Assembly (NCBI RefSeq): GCF_003610535.1
Contig: NZ_RAPN01000002.1
Coordinates: 425,077 to 489,076 of the forward strand
From: Mangrovibacterium diazotrophicum
GTDB lineage: Bacteria > Bacteroidota > Bacteroidia > Bacteroidales > Prolixibacteraceae
Direction of reading: 5' to 3'
Length of the DNA stretch: 64,000 nt
Shown here piece after piece: positions 1-9,115 of the stretch. Numbering within the stretch: position 1 is the first letter of the stretch; every line of letters begins with the position of its first letter. The notes beneath the pieces were generated by a model. The model had not been told where the DNA came from. It worked only from the letters and a program-made list of their open reading frames with translations, and did no database searches. The translations under genes and the position numbers were made by a program.

Positions 1-198
1 ATAAGTCGGTTAGCCGGCTCCGATAAAGAGTTTTTCGACTTCTGTCACTCAAATGAGCTAGCTGTTGGCGCCACCATCAAAGTGAACCGGCAATACCCCA
101 AAAACCGGATGACCGAAATTGAAATCAACGGGACCAAATTGCTGCTCAATGCAGAACTAACGAACACTATTTATATCAAAGAATTGATCGAAGAGTGA
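1..198 (+). CDS. DtxR/MntR-family metal-dependent regulator, C-terminal end (partial)
   Basis: The window opens inside a reading frame that stays open from base 1 to a TGA at 196-198 (65 residues). The visible part looks like the C-terminal SH3-like/FeoA domain of a DtxR-family repressor: a segment reading DKEFFDFCHSNELAVG followed by alternating beta-type residues. Such repressors bind Fe(II) or Mn(II) and control metal uptake genes. Its position 53 bp ahead of a DtxR/FeoA fusion and feoB fits iron control. The DNA-binding half lies outside the window, so the family call rests on this short domain plus context and is moderately certain. Confidence 0.6.
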   Translation: MSRLAGSDKEFFDFCHSNELAVGATIKVNRQYPKNRMTEIEINGTKLLLNAELTNTIYIKELIEE

Positions 199-251
199 TA
201 AATTACATTCGCTACTCGCTAGACAAATAAGAAAATAGAGAAGCTTAAAAT

Positions 252-1301
252 ATGAAAACACTAATCGTTTTAATTATAAAAGCCAGCTGGATGATTTTGA
301 TTGCGCTTGCGCTGATCGGATTACTGGCCTGGATTTTTTGGCCTAAAAAAGGTTTAATTGCTTTCATCTCGAAACGCAAGCTGAACGACGAGCGCGTATT
401 ACTGGAAGACGCACTAAAGTACCTTTTCGAATGTGAGTACCGGAAAAGTAGCTGCGAAATGAACAGCCTGGCAGGCGCACTCAATATCTCGGGCGATCGA
501 GTCAGCAAATTGATTCAGCACCTGCAGGGAATGGGACTGATCAACCTGAATGATAACTTGATTAGCCTGACCGATAGCGGACGATCTTACTCACTTCGGG
601 TTATTCGCGTTCACCGGATCTGGGAGCGCTACCTGGCTGATGAAACCGGAACCGCTCAACCCGACTGGCACGAGAAAGCCTGCGAAATAGAACATTTTGT
701 AACCGATGCCGACACCGAAAAGATAGCGGCTCAGATGGGCAACCCGGTCTTCGACCCGCACGGCGATCCGATACCAACCGCTGAAGGTGAATTGCCCGAG
801 TCAAAAGGAAAATCGCTGAGTACGTTGCAGGAGGGCGAAATTGGCCGGATCATCCACATTGAAGATGAACCACGCAGCATTTACGAGCAACTGGTTGTGC
901 TGGGCTTGTATCCCGGTATGCAGGTTTATGTAACCGACGTGACCGCCGATAAAATCACATTTGCAGCCGACGGTGACGAGTGCACACTCACGCCGCTGTT
1001 TGCCACGCACATCACGGTTGAACCGCTATCGAGCAAAACCCGGGTTACACAAAAACAAGACATTCTTTCGGAACTGAAAGTTGGCGAAAAGGCTGAAGTT
1101 ATTGGAATATCACCAAACTGCCGAGGGCAGCAACGCCGCCGCCTGATGGACATGGGCATTGTACCGGGAAGCCTAATCACAGCGCAAATGATCAGTGCAT
1201 CCGGCGACCCGATTGGCTATCGAGTGATGGGAACAACCGTTGGCATCAGAAGGCAGCAGGCCGATCTCATTTTCATCAACAAAAACATCAACCATGAATA
1301 A
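252..1301 (+). CDS. Membrane-anchored DtxR-like protein fused to two FeoA domains
   Basis: The 349-residue protein combines parts usually found apart. Residues about 5-30 form one hydrophobic helix. Residues about 48-116 look like a winged helix. Residues 121-175 match the DtxR metal-binding/dimerisation domain: H121 and E125 (HRIWERYL), C144-x-x-E147-H148 (CEIEH) and a [13 protein letters not shown] segment. Two FeoA-type SH3 domains follow, about 188-258 and 268-343. By family knowledge the middle part senses Fe(II) or Mn(II), while FeoA domains assist FeoB. It overlaps the FeoB GTPase gene by 8 bp (ATGAATAA), so the two are probably translationally coupled. Whether it binds DNA from the membrane or acts only as an FeoA partner cannot be told from sequence. 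Confidence 0.8.
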   Translation: MKTLIVLIIKASWMILIALALIGLLAWIFWPKKGLIAFISKRKLNDERVLLEDALKYLFECEYRKSSCEMNSLAGALNISGDRVSKLIQHLQGMGLINLNDNLISLTDSGRSYSLRVIRVHRIWERYLADETGTAQPDWHEKACEIEHFVTDADTEKIAAQMGNPVFDPHGDPIPTAEGELPESKGKSLSTLQEGEIGRIIHIEDEPRSIYEQLVVLGLYPGMQVYVTDVTADKITFAADGDECTLTPLFATHITVEPLSSKTRVTQKQDILSELKVGEKAEVIGISPNCRGQQRRRLMDMGIVPGSLITAQMISASGDPIGYRVMGTTVGIRRQQADLIFINKNINHE

Positions 1302-2100
1302 TCCAACAAATTGCAATAGCTGTCCGGCTCACAACCGGGAAAACCTGGTGAAATTGGGGGTCGACATGACCGAGACCGATTATGTGATCGCCCTGGCCGG
1401 CAACCCGAATGTTGGCAAAAGTACGGTTTTCAACAACCTGACCGGCTTGAGGCAACACACAGGGAACTGGCCTGGCAAAACCGTCAGCCGCGCCGAAGGA
1501 GCTTTCAGTTTCAACGATAAACGCTACAAAATAGTGGATTTGCCCGGCACCTACTCGCTGCTTTCAACCAGCACCGACGAAGAAGTTGCCCGTAATTTTA
1601 TCCTGTTCGGACAACCCGATGTGACCCTGATTGTAGTCGATGCCACCCGCCTGGAACGGAATTTAAACCTGGTGCTGCAAATACTGGAAATTACCGACCG
1701 CGCTGTACTTTGCCTTAACCTAATGGATGAAGCCAAACGCAACAACGTGGAGATCGATGAACGTGCGTTGTCGCGGGAACTGGGTATTCCAGTCATTCCG
1801 GCATCTGCCCGCCGACGGGTTGGCATGAATGAGGTACTGGCAGCGCTAGAGGATGTCGCTACCGGCAAATACGTTTGCAAACCGCATAAAATCAAAAGCC
1901 ACTCGCCCAAACTCAACCATGCCATCGAAACAGTATCGGCAAAACTAAACGAACAGTTCCCGAACCTCCCCAACCTGAAATGGGTGGCGCTGCGACTGCT
2001 TGAAGGCGACAATAGCATTATGGAGGCCGTTCGGAACGGCGAATTGGGCAACTTAAATCCAAACATTTCAACCACAGCAGAAGTCTTAAGTTATGAATAA
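1294..2100 (+). CDS. feoB: FeoB GTPase domain, separate polypeptide
   Basis: This is the cytosolic G-protein half of the ferrous iron transporter FeoB. All GTPase motifs are visible: G1 GNPNVGKST (residues 36-44), the G2 threonine in GNWPGKT, G3 DLPG (82-85), G4 NLMD (142-145) and a G5 PASA. A CxxC pair (C7, C10) lies at the N terminus. The ATG at 1294 is preferred over the upstream in-frame start at 1240 because it makes the same 8-bp ATGAATAA overlap with the preceding gene that the next junction also shows. The protein is 268 residues and stops before any membrane segment. The rest of FeoB is encoded by the next gene in another frame. Strong call. Confidence 0.9.
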   Translation: MNNPTNCNSCPAHNRENLVKLGVDMTETDYVIALAGNPNVGKSTVFNNLTGLRQHTGNWPGKTVSRAEGAFSFNDKRYKIVDLPGTYSLLSTSTDEEVARNFILFGQPDVTLIVVDATRLERNLNLVLQILEITDRAVLCLNLMDEAKRNNVEIDERALSRELGIPVIPASARRRVGMNEVLAALEDVATGKYVCKPHKIKSHSPKLNHAIETVSAKLNEQFPNLPNLKWVALRLLEGDNSIMEAVRNGELGNLNPNISTTAEVLSYE

Positions 2101-3523
2101 GCAAACAGCAAACGATCGCGAAGAAATACTTTCGGTAGTCAACAAGGCCCGGTGGGATTTGGGTGTCAATTTTCACGATACGGTTATCGAATCCATTTAT
2201 GCCGACGCCTCAAAAATCGCCCGAAAAACGGTGCACCAAAAAGGCGACAAAGAAGCCTACAGCCTCGATATAAAAATTGACAAAATTGTGACCAGCCGCT
2301 GGCTTGGATTCCCGCTCATGTTCCTGATTTTAGCACTGGTATTCTGGATCACAGTGGCCGGAGCAAACTATCCATCGGGACTTTTGGCCTCGCTGCTGAT
2401 TGATTACATGCACCCCATTCTGAAAAGCGGTGCAGCAGCAATTCATCTGCCCTGGTGGCTTGATGGCGTATTGATCGACGGCGCTTACCTGGCAATGGCT
2501 TGGGTGATCGCTGTGATGTTGCCACCAATGGCTATCTTCTTTCCGCTATTTACACTGATGGAAGATCTGGGCTATTTGCCGCGCGTCGCATTCAACATGG
2601 ACAACCTATTCCGCCGTGCCGGAGCACATGGCAAACAGGCGCTAACCATGAGCATGGGCTTTGGATGTAACGCCGCGGGCGTTGTTGCAGCCCGGGTGAT
2701 CGACTCTCCACGCGAACGATTGGTCGCGATCATCACCAACAACTTTTCGCTCTGCAACGGCCGCTGGCCCACGCAGATTCTAATTGCTTCAATTTTCATA
2801 GGAGGACTGGTTCCAGCAAGCTTCGCGGGGATTGTTTCTGCCGGTGCAGTTGTTGGAGTCGCCGTATTGGGAATCTTCTTCAGTCTGGTTGTGTCGTGGG
2901 GATTGAGTAAATCGGTGTTAAAAGGCGAAGCTTCCGCCTTCAGTCTGGAGCTTCCCCCCTATCGTCCGCCACGCATCTGGCAAACGCTATATACGTCGCT
3001 CATCGATCGCACTATTTTTGTACTGTGGCGTGCCATTGTTTTTGCCGTTCCGGCAGGTATTGTCATTTGGGTTGTCGCCAATGTAAAAATTGACGGAATC
3101 AGCCTGGCCGAACACTTCATTGATTGGTCCAATCCGTTTGCATTTGTATTCGGGTTGAACGGCGTTATTTTGCTGGCATATATCATTGCCATCCCAGCGA
3201 ACGAGATTGTTATTCCAACCGTACTGATGCTGACCGTTCTGAGCAGTAAACTTGCCGGTATGGGGTCCGGAACCGGTGTCATGTTCGAACTCGATTCTAC
3301 TGCCGACACCGCTGCTGTGCTAAAGGCCGGCGGCTGGACGCTGCTAACCGGAATCAACCTGATGCTTTTCAGCTTGCTGCACAACCCCTGTTCAACAACA
3401 ATTGTGACCATTTACAAAGAAACCAAGAGCCTAAAGTGGACACTGGTATCAACCTTCTTACCAATCGCACTGGGATTGATCGTTTGCTTCTTTACCACTC
3501 AAATTTGGTTCCTGCTACAGTAG
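2093..3523 (+). CDS. feoB: FeoB membrane permease domain (nucleoside-recognition/Gate type)
   Basis: This 476-residue polytopic protein is the transport half of a split FeoB. The first ~75 residues are hydrophilic, matching the helical linker after the G domain. Membrane segments follow to the C terminus. FeoB landmarks are recognisable but altered: GFGCNAAGV (canonical GFGCxVPAI) followed by an [12 protein letters not shown] stretch (canonical PfmSCsaRLPVY), and later [14 protein letters not shown] (canonical PCxATIAAIKRET). It starts in an 8-bp overlap with the GTPase gene, so the halves should be made together. The changed first gate motif could affect metal choice, which is inference. A hairpin terminator follows at 3552. 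Confidence 0.85.
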   Translation: MNKQTANDREEILSVVNKARWDLGVNFHDTVIESIYADASKIARKTVHQKGDKEAYSLDIKIDKIVTSRWLGFPLMFLILALVFWITVAGANYPSGLLASLLIDYMHPILKSGAAAIHLPWWLDGVLIDGAYLAMAWVIAVMLPPMAIFFPLFTLMEDLGYLPRVAFNMDNLFRRAGAHGKQALTMSMGFGCNAAGVVAARVIDSPRERLVAIITNNFSLCNGRWPTQILIASIFIGGLVPASFAGIVSAGAVVGVAVLGIFFSLVVSWGLSKSVLKGEASAFSLELPPYRPPRIWQTLYTSLIDRTIFVLWRAIVFAVPAGIVIWVVANVKIDGISLAEHFIDWSNPFAFVFGLNGVILLAYIIAIPANEIVIPTVLMLTVLSSKLAGMGSGTGVMFELDSTADTAAVLKAGGWTLLTGINLMLFSLLHNPCSTTIVTIYKETKSLKWTLVSTFLPIALGLIVCFFTTQIWFLLQ

Positions 3524-3551
3524 CTTTTCGGAAAACACGATAAAATGAAAG

Positions 3552-3580
3552 ATGTCGCCCCAACCGGAGCGGCATTTTTT
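3552..3580 (+). terminator. Intrinsic terminator after the feo genes
   Basis: An imperfect 10-bp stem (ATGTCGCCCC with GGAGCGGCAT, loop AACC) runs straight into six T residues. It lies 28 bp after the FeoB stop codon and ends the iron transport transcript. Confidence 0.75.
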
Positions 3581-3879
3581 ATTTACTTTTCAATTCATCA
3601 CACCAAAGAAAAGCTGATCCAAACTAATTTCATTCGAGTTGACAGAAACTCCGTCAATTAACAAAAAAGACATCGAAATCTTTTTCTAATTAAAGTAAAA
3701 CTCTCATTGTCAGCGATGATAATCCCCCAAACCTTAGACTTACAATCTTCCTGTTATTTATGATCACCTAAATACATGATTAAGAAATTATTAACTCCGA
3801 ATTCTCTTTAAAATAAATACATCTATTGCCTGTTTATCTATTTACATATTCAAATAATCATTTAACAATTATCTCAATA
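3581..3879. other. AT-rich gene-free leader ahead of the VCBS lipoprotein
   Basis: About 300 bp between the feo terminator and the lipoprotein start holds no convincing reading frame. It is AT-rich and presumably contains the promoter and a long 5' leader. I see no exact TAnnTTTG element here and no recognisable riboswitch. Confidence 0.4.
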
Positions 3880-5070
3880 ATGAAAAACAGTATTATTCTT
3901 TTTAGCTTTTTAATACCCGTATTTTTCGCTTCTTGTTCCAAAGATGATCCGGGCGGTGGCAGTAGCTCGACTGTCGACCTCGGGATAACAGCCAGCGCAG
4001 ACGCCGATGCGGGAAGTTCAAACGCGTATTCGAACCAAGTCGATATTCAGGTATATTATTGGAATATGCCGGGTGATGCGTCTGTCTACGGTAACTTACG
4101 AGATGCGATCGCCTATCTGGATGCCAATCACGACGGACTGACCGACGTATTTATGGCAACCGGCGAGTATTTACTAGAAGGCAACGTGGATTGTATTCTC
4201 GCGCTGAATGACGGGAATGGCGATTTTTACAATTCGCGTACTGAGTTCAACGATGATATGCCACCGGCAACACATGCGCGGAAAACGATCTGCGCCGATT
4301 TTAACAACGATGGATTGACAGACCTCTTCATTTTCGATCATGGCTACGACGCCTCTCCGTACCCGGGCAACAACTGCAAGCTAATCATCCAGGATTCTGA
4401 AGGCTCATTCAGCTGGACAAAAATGAGCGAAACTGGATTCTTCCATGGTGGTGCAGCTGCGGATATCGATAACGACGGCGACCTGGATATCTTCGTTGGC
4501 GGACATGACCCGTTTTTCTACATCAACGATGGTAATGCCAATTTCACAGCAGCAACCGATCGATTTGACGACAGTATTGACAAAGTGTTTTCGGCAGAAT
4601 TGATTGATGTTGACAAAGACGGCTACGTGGATTTATTAGTGGGTGCGCATGAGCAAGATGGCGATGAAACCTCAATCTATTGGGGAAGCAGCACGGGTAG
4701 TTATACGAAAAGTAATCGCACGGTTATACCTGAATACACAGGCTACGGAACTGTACTGGATTTTGATGCAGCAGACTTCGACGATGACGGCGACCGCGAC
4801 CTGGCAGTTAACCGCACGGGCGGCGGTAACAGCAACTTTTATACCGGAAGCATCATTCAATTGCTGAAGAATAATGGAAGCAGAACCTTTACTGATGCCA
4901 CCAGCCAAATCGATAATCCGGGAGGGTCAGACATCAACTGGTTCCCTTGGGTGCGCGTGCAGGATATCGACAATGACGGCGACATCGACATCTTCCCCGA
5001 TGATTTGGGCGACAATTTCAAACTGGTAAACGACGGTTCAGGAAACTTTACAAGACAGGTAAAATATTAG
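3880..5070 (+). CDS. VCBS/FG-GAP repeat lipoprotein
   Basis: The 396-residue product starts with a lipoprotein signal (about 18 residues) ending in the lipobox FASC, then an Asp/Gly/Ser-rich linker. The rest holds at least six calcium-binding loops of the FG-GAP/VCBS type, for example DFNNDGLTDLF, DIDNDGDLDIF, DVDKDGYVDLL, DFDDDGDRDLA and DIDNDGDIDIF. These are expected to fold as a beta propeller exposed outside the cell or in the periplasm. An in-frame start 54 bp upstream would put 18 residues ahead of the signal peptide, so the ATG at 3880 is chosen. It sits alone between two terminators. The substrate is unknown; binding of glycans or proteins is a typical role for the fold. Confidence 0.8.
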   Translation: MKNSIILFSFLIPVFFASCSKDDPGGGSSSTVDLGITASADADAGSSNAYSNQVDIQVYYWNMPGDASVYGNLRDAIAYLDANHDGLTDVFMATGEYLLEGNVDCILALNDGNGDFYNSRTEFNDDMPPATHARKTICADFNNDGLTDLFIFDHGYDASPYPGNNCKLIIQDSEGSFSWTKMSETGFFHGGAAADIDNDGDLDIFVGGHDPFFYINDGNANFTAATDRFDDSIDKVFSAELIDVDKDGYVDLLVGAHEQDGDETSIYWGSSTGSYTKSNRTVIPEYTGYGTVLDFDAADFDDDGDRDLAVNRTGGGNSNFYTGSIIQLLKNNGSRTFTDATSQIDNPGGSDINWFPWVRVQDIDNDGDIDIFPDDLGDNFKLVNDGSGNFTRQVKY

Positions 5071-5092
5071 TCGATAAGAGACAACAGACGAA

Positions 5093-5128
5093 GATGGAAT
5101 TTCAAGCATGATTTTCCATCTTTTTTTT
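5093..5128 (+). terminator. Intrinsic terminator after the VCBS lipoprotein
   Basis: A 7-bp stem GATGGAA/TTCCATC with a 14-base loop is followed by eight T residues, 22 bp after the lipoprotein stop codon. Confidence 0.75.
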
Positions 5129-5149
5129 ATTACCGTAATTTTTATTAAA

Positions 5150-5185
5150 CAAAAAAGAGGAACACTCTGATGAATGTTCCTCTTT
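5150..5185 (-). terminator. Intrinsic terminator of the tRNA-Asp transcript
   Basis: A perfect 10-bp inverted repeat (AAGAGGAACA/TGTTCCTCTT, 10-base loop) lies just past the 3' end of the first tRNA gene on the minus strand. The A-run at 5150-5156 reads as a U-tract on that strand. Confidence 0.85.
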
Positions 5186-5188
5186 AAG

Positions 5189-5262
5189 CGGTGCGGACGG
5201 GATTCGAACCCGCGACCCCCGGCGTGACAGGCCGATATTCTAACCAGCTGAACTACCGCACC
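5189..5262 (-). tRNA. tRNA-Asp (anticodon GTC), copy 2 of the transcript
   Basis: The minus strand reads as a 74-nt tRNA. The acceptor arms are GGTGCGG and CCGCACC, with a G discriminator at 5189. The anticodon loop is CTGTCAC (GTC, aspartate) and the T-loop is GTTCGAATC. CCA is not encoded. It is identical to the copy exactly 100 bp away and lies downstream of it in the same transcript. Confidence 0.97.
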
Positions 5263-5288
5263 AGTAGTGCTTTTTTCTAATCGATTTG

Positions 5289-5362
5289 CGGTGCGGACGG
5301 GATTCGAACCCGCGACCCCCGGCGTGACAGGCCGATATTCTAACCAGCTGAACTACCGCACC
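5289..5362 (-). tRNA. tRNA-Asp (anticodon GTC), copy 1 of the transcript
   Basis: This is the same 74-nt sequence as the neighbouring copy, with a 26-bp spacer between them. It is promoter-proximal: a TATATTTG box stands about 80 bp upstream. CCA is not encoded, so it must be added after transcription. Confidence 0.97.
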
Positions 5363-5442
5363 AATTGTGTTTTTTCAATCGATTTTTGAAAGCACCATTT
5401 TAAAGAACTTGCCTCGTGAAATCCGTTTCTCAAAAGGCTCTG

Positions 5443-5472
5443 CAAATATAGAGCTTCTTTTTTTGTCTGCAA
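5443..5472 (-). promoter_or_regulatory. Promoter of the tRNA-Asp pair
   Basis: On the minus strand TATATTTG (5443-5450) matches the Bacteroidota -7 consensus TAnnTTTG exactly. A TTG at 5470-5472 lies 19 bp upstream, the usual spacing to the -33 element. No other gene lies between it and the tRNAs. Confidence 0.75.
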
Positions 5473-5563
5473 TACCCTTTGAAAAAAAAATTGCCTAAAA
5501 ATAACCGACCAATTCTTGAAACGAAAATAACAGTCTTATTTTCAGAGCCAAGCTAAAAACACT

Positions 5564-6472
5564 TTATTGAATAAAATTTTCAGCGATCAGCTCTTTTTCT
5601 CCGCTCCACCTGTAAGCCGTGAGTTTTCCCTTGCGGCTAACGCAGGAATCGAGGCAACAAATATTCGATTTAACGATATTTTCGGCTTCCTTCATACAAT
5701 AGTGTCCAAAGAAAACGATTGGATCTGACTCCGAATATGGCGCCCGATAAGAGGTAATTTCGTCCGGAATTCGATAAGACGGCAATTCGAAGCGACTCTC
5801 GAACGACAATTCGCGGAATGTTTTCCCTTGCGGGTTTTCCCACCAACGGGAACGGAACGAACGGTGAGCACATCCTTCTTTGTCGAAAATGAGTAAATCC
5901 TTGGGCAATTGAAAATCGATCCCTTTACAGGTTTCCCAAAATGCCTTGGAAAGCGGACTGCCGTTTTTGGCAATCGCTTTTAACTGTTTTTTCTTCAACT
6001 TGGGCTCCGTCAAAGTTTCTTTCAGCAATTGTATGTTTTCGTCCTGCCAACAGGCGTGAACCACACGTATTCCGTCCAGTTCCAAAAACAGAGGCAAGGT
6101 GCGCATCCAGTCAATATGATCGCGCCACAGTTCGCGCTCACCTTTAAATTCGGCTAAAGTAGGGTTCAAATCCAGCCTCAGGCGTGACCACTTTTTGCTG
6201 ATATGCTGCCCTTGCTTGTCGAGCAAAGTATAGAAAAGCGCATTGACTTCGTGATTCCCTAAAATAGCAAACGCGGCATCATTCTCCACCATTTTGCGGA
6301 CAATGCTTATTGTGCGTTTGATTGATGGCCCCCGATTAATAAAATCGCCGACAAAAATCACCTTCCTCGATGGGTGGCTGAAATATCCTTTATTTGCCAC
6401 ATAGCCCATTTGGTTGAGCAATTCTTCCAGCATATCGGCTTGGCCGTGTATATCTCCGATAATATCGTACAT
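5564..6472 (-). CDS. Metallophosphoesterase of the PPP (calcineurin-like) family
   Basis: The 302-residue protein carries the full two-metal phosphoesterase signature: GDIHG near the N terminus, GDFINRGP, LGNHE, a histidine in VVHACW and one in FFGHYC. It resembles bacterial serine/threonine phosphatases and ApaH/PrpE-type dinucleotide phosphatases. The substrate cannot be assigned from sequence. The ATG at 6472 places GDIHG six residues in, as is usual for the family. The alternative start at 6502 would lie inside the araB terminator hairpin. With the chosen start the gene begins only 5 bp after that T-tract and has no visible ribosome binding site. Confidence 0.85.
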   Translation of the reverse strand: MYDIIGDIHGQADMLEELLNQMGYVANKGYFSHPSRKVIFVGDFINRGPSIKRTISIVRKMVENDAAFAILGNHEVNALFYTLLDKQGQHISKKWSRLRLDLNPTLAEFKGERELWRDHIDWMRTLPLFLELDGIRVVHACWQDENIQLLKETLTEPKLKKKQLKAIAKNGSPLSKAFWETCKGIDFQLPKDLLIFDKEGCAHRSFRSRWWENPQGKTFRELSFESRFELPSYRIPDEITSYRAPYSESDPIVFFGHYCMKEAENIVKSNICCLDSCVSRKGKLTAYRWSGEKELIAENFIQ

Positions 6473-6477
6473 AACGA

Positions 6478-6502
6478 AAAAAGCCCGGTTTTTGCCGGGC
6501 AA
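6478..6502 (-). terminator. Intrinsic terminator of the arabinose operon
   Basis: The minus strand has a 6-bp GC-only stem GCCCGG/CCGGGC (loop CAAAAA) followed by six T residues. It lies about 55 bp after the araB stop codon and ends the ara transcript immediately before the phosphatase gene. Confidence 0.85.
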
Positions 6503-6556
6503 TTTATTACTTTTTTTAGGAAATGCAATCTTTAACTGAATTGTAATAATTCAATT

Positions 6557-8233
6557 TTAACGAGTCAGATTCGCTTCAATAAACTGACCCAGTTTCATGT
6601 ATTTCTCGTAAATAACCTGATACTTTGCAGCGTTCTCCGGAATTGGATGGTATTCAGTCTCGAAACCGCCACCCATTTTTTCCTGTGCTTCGTGCGTGGT
6701 TGCATACACTCCGGCAACAACAGCCGCAGCCATTGCAGAACCCAAAGCACAAGCCTGCTCTGAACGGGCCACTTTAATCGGCATGTTCAACACATCGCAA
6801 ACGATCTGCATCACCAGCTTCGATTTTTTAGCCACACCGCCCAAGGCAATTACTCCTTTAATCGGTACGCCTTGCTCGATGAAACGGTCAACAATCGCTT
6901 TCGATCCGAATGCTGTTGCTTCAACCAACGAACGGAAAATACGGGGTGCATCAGTTCCCAGGTTCAAACCGGCAATTGCACCTTTCAGGTTTTGATTGGC
7001 ATCCGGCGTACGGCGACCGTTCATCCAGTCAATGGCCAACACACCTTTTTCGTCGATTGGCAACGCTTCGGCAGCCTTGGCCAATTCCATGATCATTTTG
7101 TCCGAAAGTTCATCAAGCAGTTTAGCACGAGTTGCTTCGTCAACCAATTCAGTTTGACCAATGATTTGCTGTGCCGGCCACATCAATACTTTTTTGAACC
7201 AGGCATAAATATCGCCGAATGCAGATTGACCAGCTTCCATTCCGAGCATGCCCGGAACAACCGATCCGTCAACCTGTCCGCAAATACCGGCAATCAGCTT
7301 ATCTCCTACTTCTTCGGTCGGTGCAACCAACATGTCGCAAGTTGATGTTCCCATCACTTTACTCAGGTAATAAGGCTCAATTTGAGCACCAACAGCACCC
7401 AAGTGCGCATCGAAGGCACCAACACCAACCACAACGTCGGTTGACAAGCCCAATTTTTCAGCCCATTCCGGTGTTAGTTTACCAACGGCAACATCGCAAG
7501 TGTAAGTTTCTTTAAACATGCGGTCGCGCAGGCCACTTAGAATTGGATCCAGTGCTACCAAAAATTCTTCAGTTGGCAAACCACCGAATGCTTCGTGCCA
7601 CATCGCTTTGTGACCGGCAGCACAACGGCTACGTTTCAAAATCTGCGGACGAGTCGTACCTGTCAATACAGCCGGAATCCAGTCGCAGTGCTCTACCCAT
7701 GAATTGGCAGCTCGCAAAACGCCTGCATCAGCACGCGATACATGTAAAATTTTCGACCAGAACCATTCTGAAGAATAGATTCCACCTTCGTATTTTGTGA
7801 AGTCAATCTCCCATTTCTTCGCCAGTTCGTTGATTTGGTCAGCTTCTTTTACTGCCGTGTGGTCTTTCCACAAAACGAACATCGCATTCGGGTTTTCCTC
7901 GAAACCGGGCGTCAATGCCAATGGTGTTCCTTTTTCGTCAACAGCAACAGGTGTTGAACCGGTTGTGTCGATAGAAATACCTACTACATTTTCAGCGACA
8001 CCGGCAGGAGCTTGCTTTAACGCTTCAACAACGGTATATTCCAAACCTTCCAGGTAATCCAGCGGGTGCTGACGGAATTGGTTTTCGTGAGGAACACAGT
8101 ACATTCCTTTTGCCCAACGGGGGTAAGGGAAAACCACGCTGGCGATTTCTTCTCCGGTTGCAACGTCTACAATCAACGAACGTACCGAATCAGAACCATA
8201 ATCTAGTCCAATAGTATATTTAGCTTGGGTCAT
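6557..8233 (-). CDS. araB: L-ribulokinase
   Basis: AraB phosphorylates L-ribulose with ATP to L-ribulose-5-phosphate in the cytosol. The 558-residue length is standard for bacterial AraB. The FGGY-kinase N-terminal phosphate loop (IGLDYGSDSVRSLIVD) and the AraB-typical YPRWAKGMY segment are at the start. The second domain carries the GGVAKKS glycine-rich adenosine motif near residue 470, followed by ALGSAMAAAV. It is the last gene of the ara operon, 23 bp after araD, and is followed by a strong terminator. Identity is secure because araA, araD and an AraR regulator are adjacent. Confidence 0.96.
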   Translation of the reverse strand: MTQAKYTIGLDYGSDSVRSLIVDVATGEEIASVVFPYPRWAKGMYCVPHENQFRQHPLDYLEGLEYTVVEALKQAPAGVAENVVGISIDTTGSTPVAVDEKGTPLALTPGFEENPNAMFVLWKDHTAVKEADQINELAKKWEIDFTKYEGGIYSSEWFWSKILHVSRADAGVLRAANSWVEHCDWIPAVLTGTTRPQILKRSRCAAGHKAMWHEAFGGLPTEEFLVALDPILSGLRDRMFKETYTCDVAVGKLTPEWAEKLGLSTDVVVGVGAFDAHLGAVGAQIEPYYLSKVMGTSTCDMLVAPTEEVGDKLIAGICGQVDGSVVPGMLGMEAGQSAFGDIYAWFKKVLMWPAQQIIGQTELVDEATRAKLLDELSDKMIMELAKAAEALPIDEKGVLAIDWMNGRRTPDANQNLKGAIAGLNLGTDAPRIFRSLVEATAFGSKAIVDRFIEQGVPIKGVIALGGVAKKSKLVMQIVCDVLNMPIKVARSEQACALGSAMAAAVVAGVYATTHEAQEKMGGGFETEYHPIPENAAKYQVIYEKYMKLGQFIEANLTR

Positions 8234-8256
8234 GTTAATTTCGTTTTTTTCAGTTT

Positions 8257-8949
8257 TTATTTTTGGCCATAATAGGCATTCGCGCCATGTTTGCGCAGGA
8301 AGTGTTTATCCAGCAACAACTGATCCATTTCGGTGTCCGGATTCAGTTGGAAAGAACGGAAAGTCATTTTCGCTACTTCTTCCAACACCACCGCATTATG
8401 AACGGCATTGTGTGCATCGGTACCCCACGAGAACGGAGCGTGATTATTCACCAACACACCCGGCACATAATCCGGATTGATATTTTGCGACTGGAAACAC
8501 TCAACAATTACATTACCGGTTTCCAATTCGTAAGCGGTTTTAATTTCTTCGGCAGTCATTTTGCGGGTACAGGGAACTGTTCCGTAAAAATAGTCTGCAT
8601 GAGTTGTACCTACTGCCGGGATTGATTTACCAGCCTGTGCCCAGCTTGTTGCCCATTCTGAGTGCGTGTGAACCACACCGCCGATATTCGGGAAATTCTT
8701 GTAAAGCACAAGGTGTGTAGCGGTATCTGAAGAAGGTTTGTATTTGCCTTCAACAACATTACCTTCCAGGTCAACAACAACCATATCTTCGGGGCTCATA
8801 CCGTCGTACGAAACACCACTGGGTTTAATGACAACCAAACCCGACTCGCGGTCGATTGCACTCACATTACCCCAGGTAAAAATCACCAGGCCATGATCAA
8901 CCAAATCCAGGTTAGCCTGGCAAACCTCTTCTTTTAATTTTTCTAACAT
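8257..8949 (-). CDS. araD: L-ribulose-5-phosphate 4-epimerase
   Basis: AraD converts L-ribulose-5-phosphate to D-xylulose-5-phosphate, feeding the pentose phosphate pathway. The 230-residue class II aldolase fold has its zinc ligands in VVHTHSEW (HxH) and in LVNNHAPF. The conserved THADYFYG segment and a C-terminal HGANAYYGQ are also present. It lies between the symporter and araB. The 166-bp gap on its 5' side holds a stable hairpin but no obvious promoter, so it probably belongs to the operon and may be set to a different level by RNA processing. Confidence 0.96.
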   Translation of the reverse strand: MLEKLKEEVCQANLDLVDHGLVIFTWGNVSAIDRESGLVVIKPSGVSYDGMSPEDMVVVDLEGNVVEGKYKPSSDTATHLVLYKNFPNIGGVVHTHSEWATSWAQAGKSIPAVGTTHADYFYGTVPCTRKMTAEEIKTAYELETGNVIVECFQSQNINPDYVPGVLVNNHAPFSWGTDAHNAVHNAVVLEEVAKMTFRSFQLNPDTEMDQLLLDKHFLRKHGANAYYGQK

Positions 8950-9037
8950 CTTTTCTTCTTTTAAAATTTGAGACAGAAATCAACTACATCTGAACCAACT
9001 TTACTGCACCACCAGTTTGAATTCAAATCAGAAAATG

Positions 9038-9065
9038 AACCGGACGCCCAGACGGACGCCCGGTT
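9038..9065 (-). other. Stable intercistronic hairpin between symporter and araD
   Basis: A 12-bp stem (two G-U wobbles on the minus strand) closes a GTCT tetraloop, starting 50 bp after the symporter stop codon. No U-tract follows, so it is unlikely to be a complete intrinsic terminator. A stabiliser or processing element is more likely. Confidence 0.5.
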
Positions 9066-9115
9066 TTCTGTCCTTATTGAAAATAGTTACTCATGATTCT
9101 TAGTTCCGGTTTCGA

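Noticed and set aside
2081..2100. FeoB split as a frameshift pseudogene
   Set aside because: The GTPase ends cleanly after its domain, the permease has its own ATG in an 8-bp overlap, and the same overlap occurs at the previous junction.
3581..3879. Riboswitch or structured leader ahead of the VCBS lipoprotein
   Set aside because: The region is AT-rich with no strong paired elements that I can recognise.
5189..5362. Tandem tRNA-Asp genes as an integration (attachment) site
   Set aside because: Both copies are complete and identical, with their own promoter and terminator; there is no integrase or flanking partial tRNA repeat.
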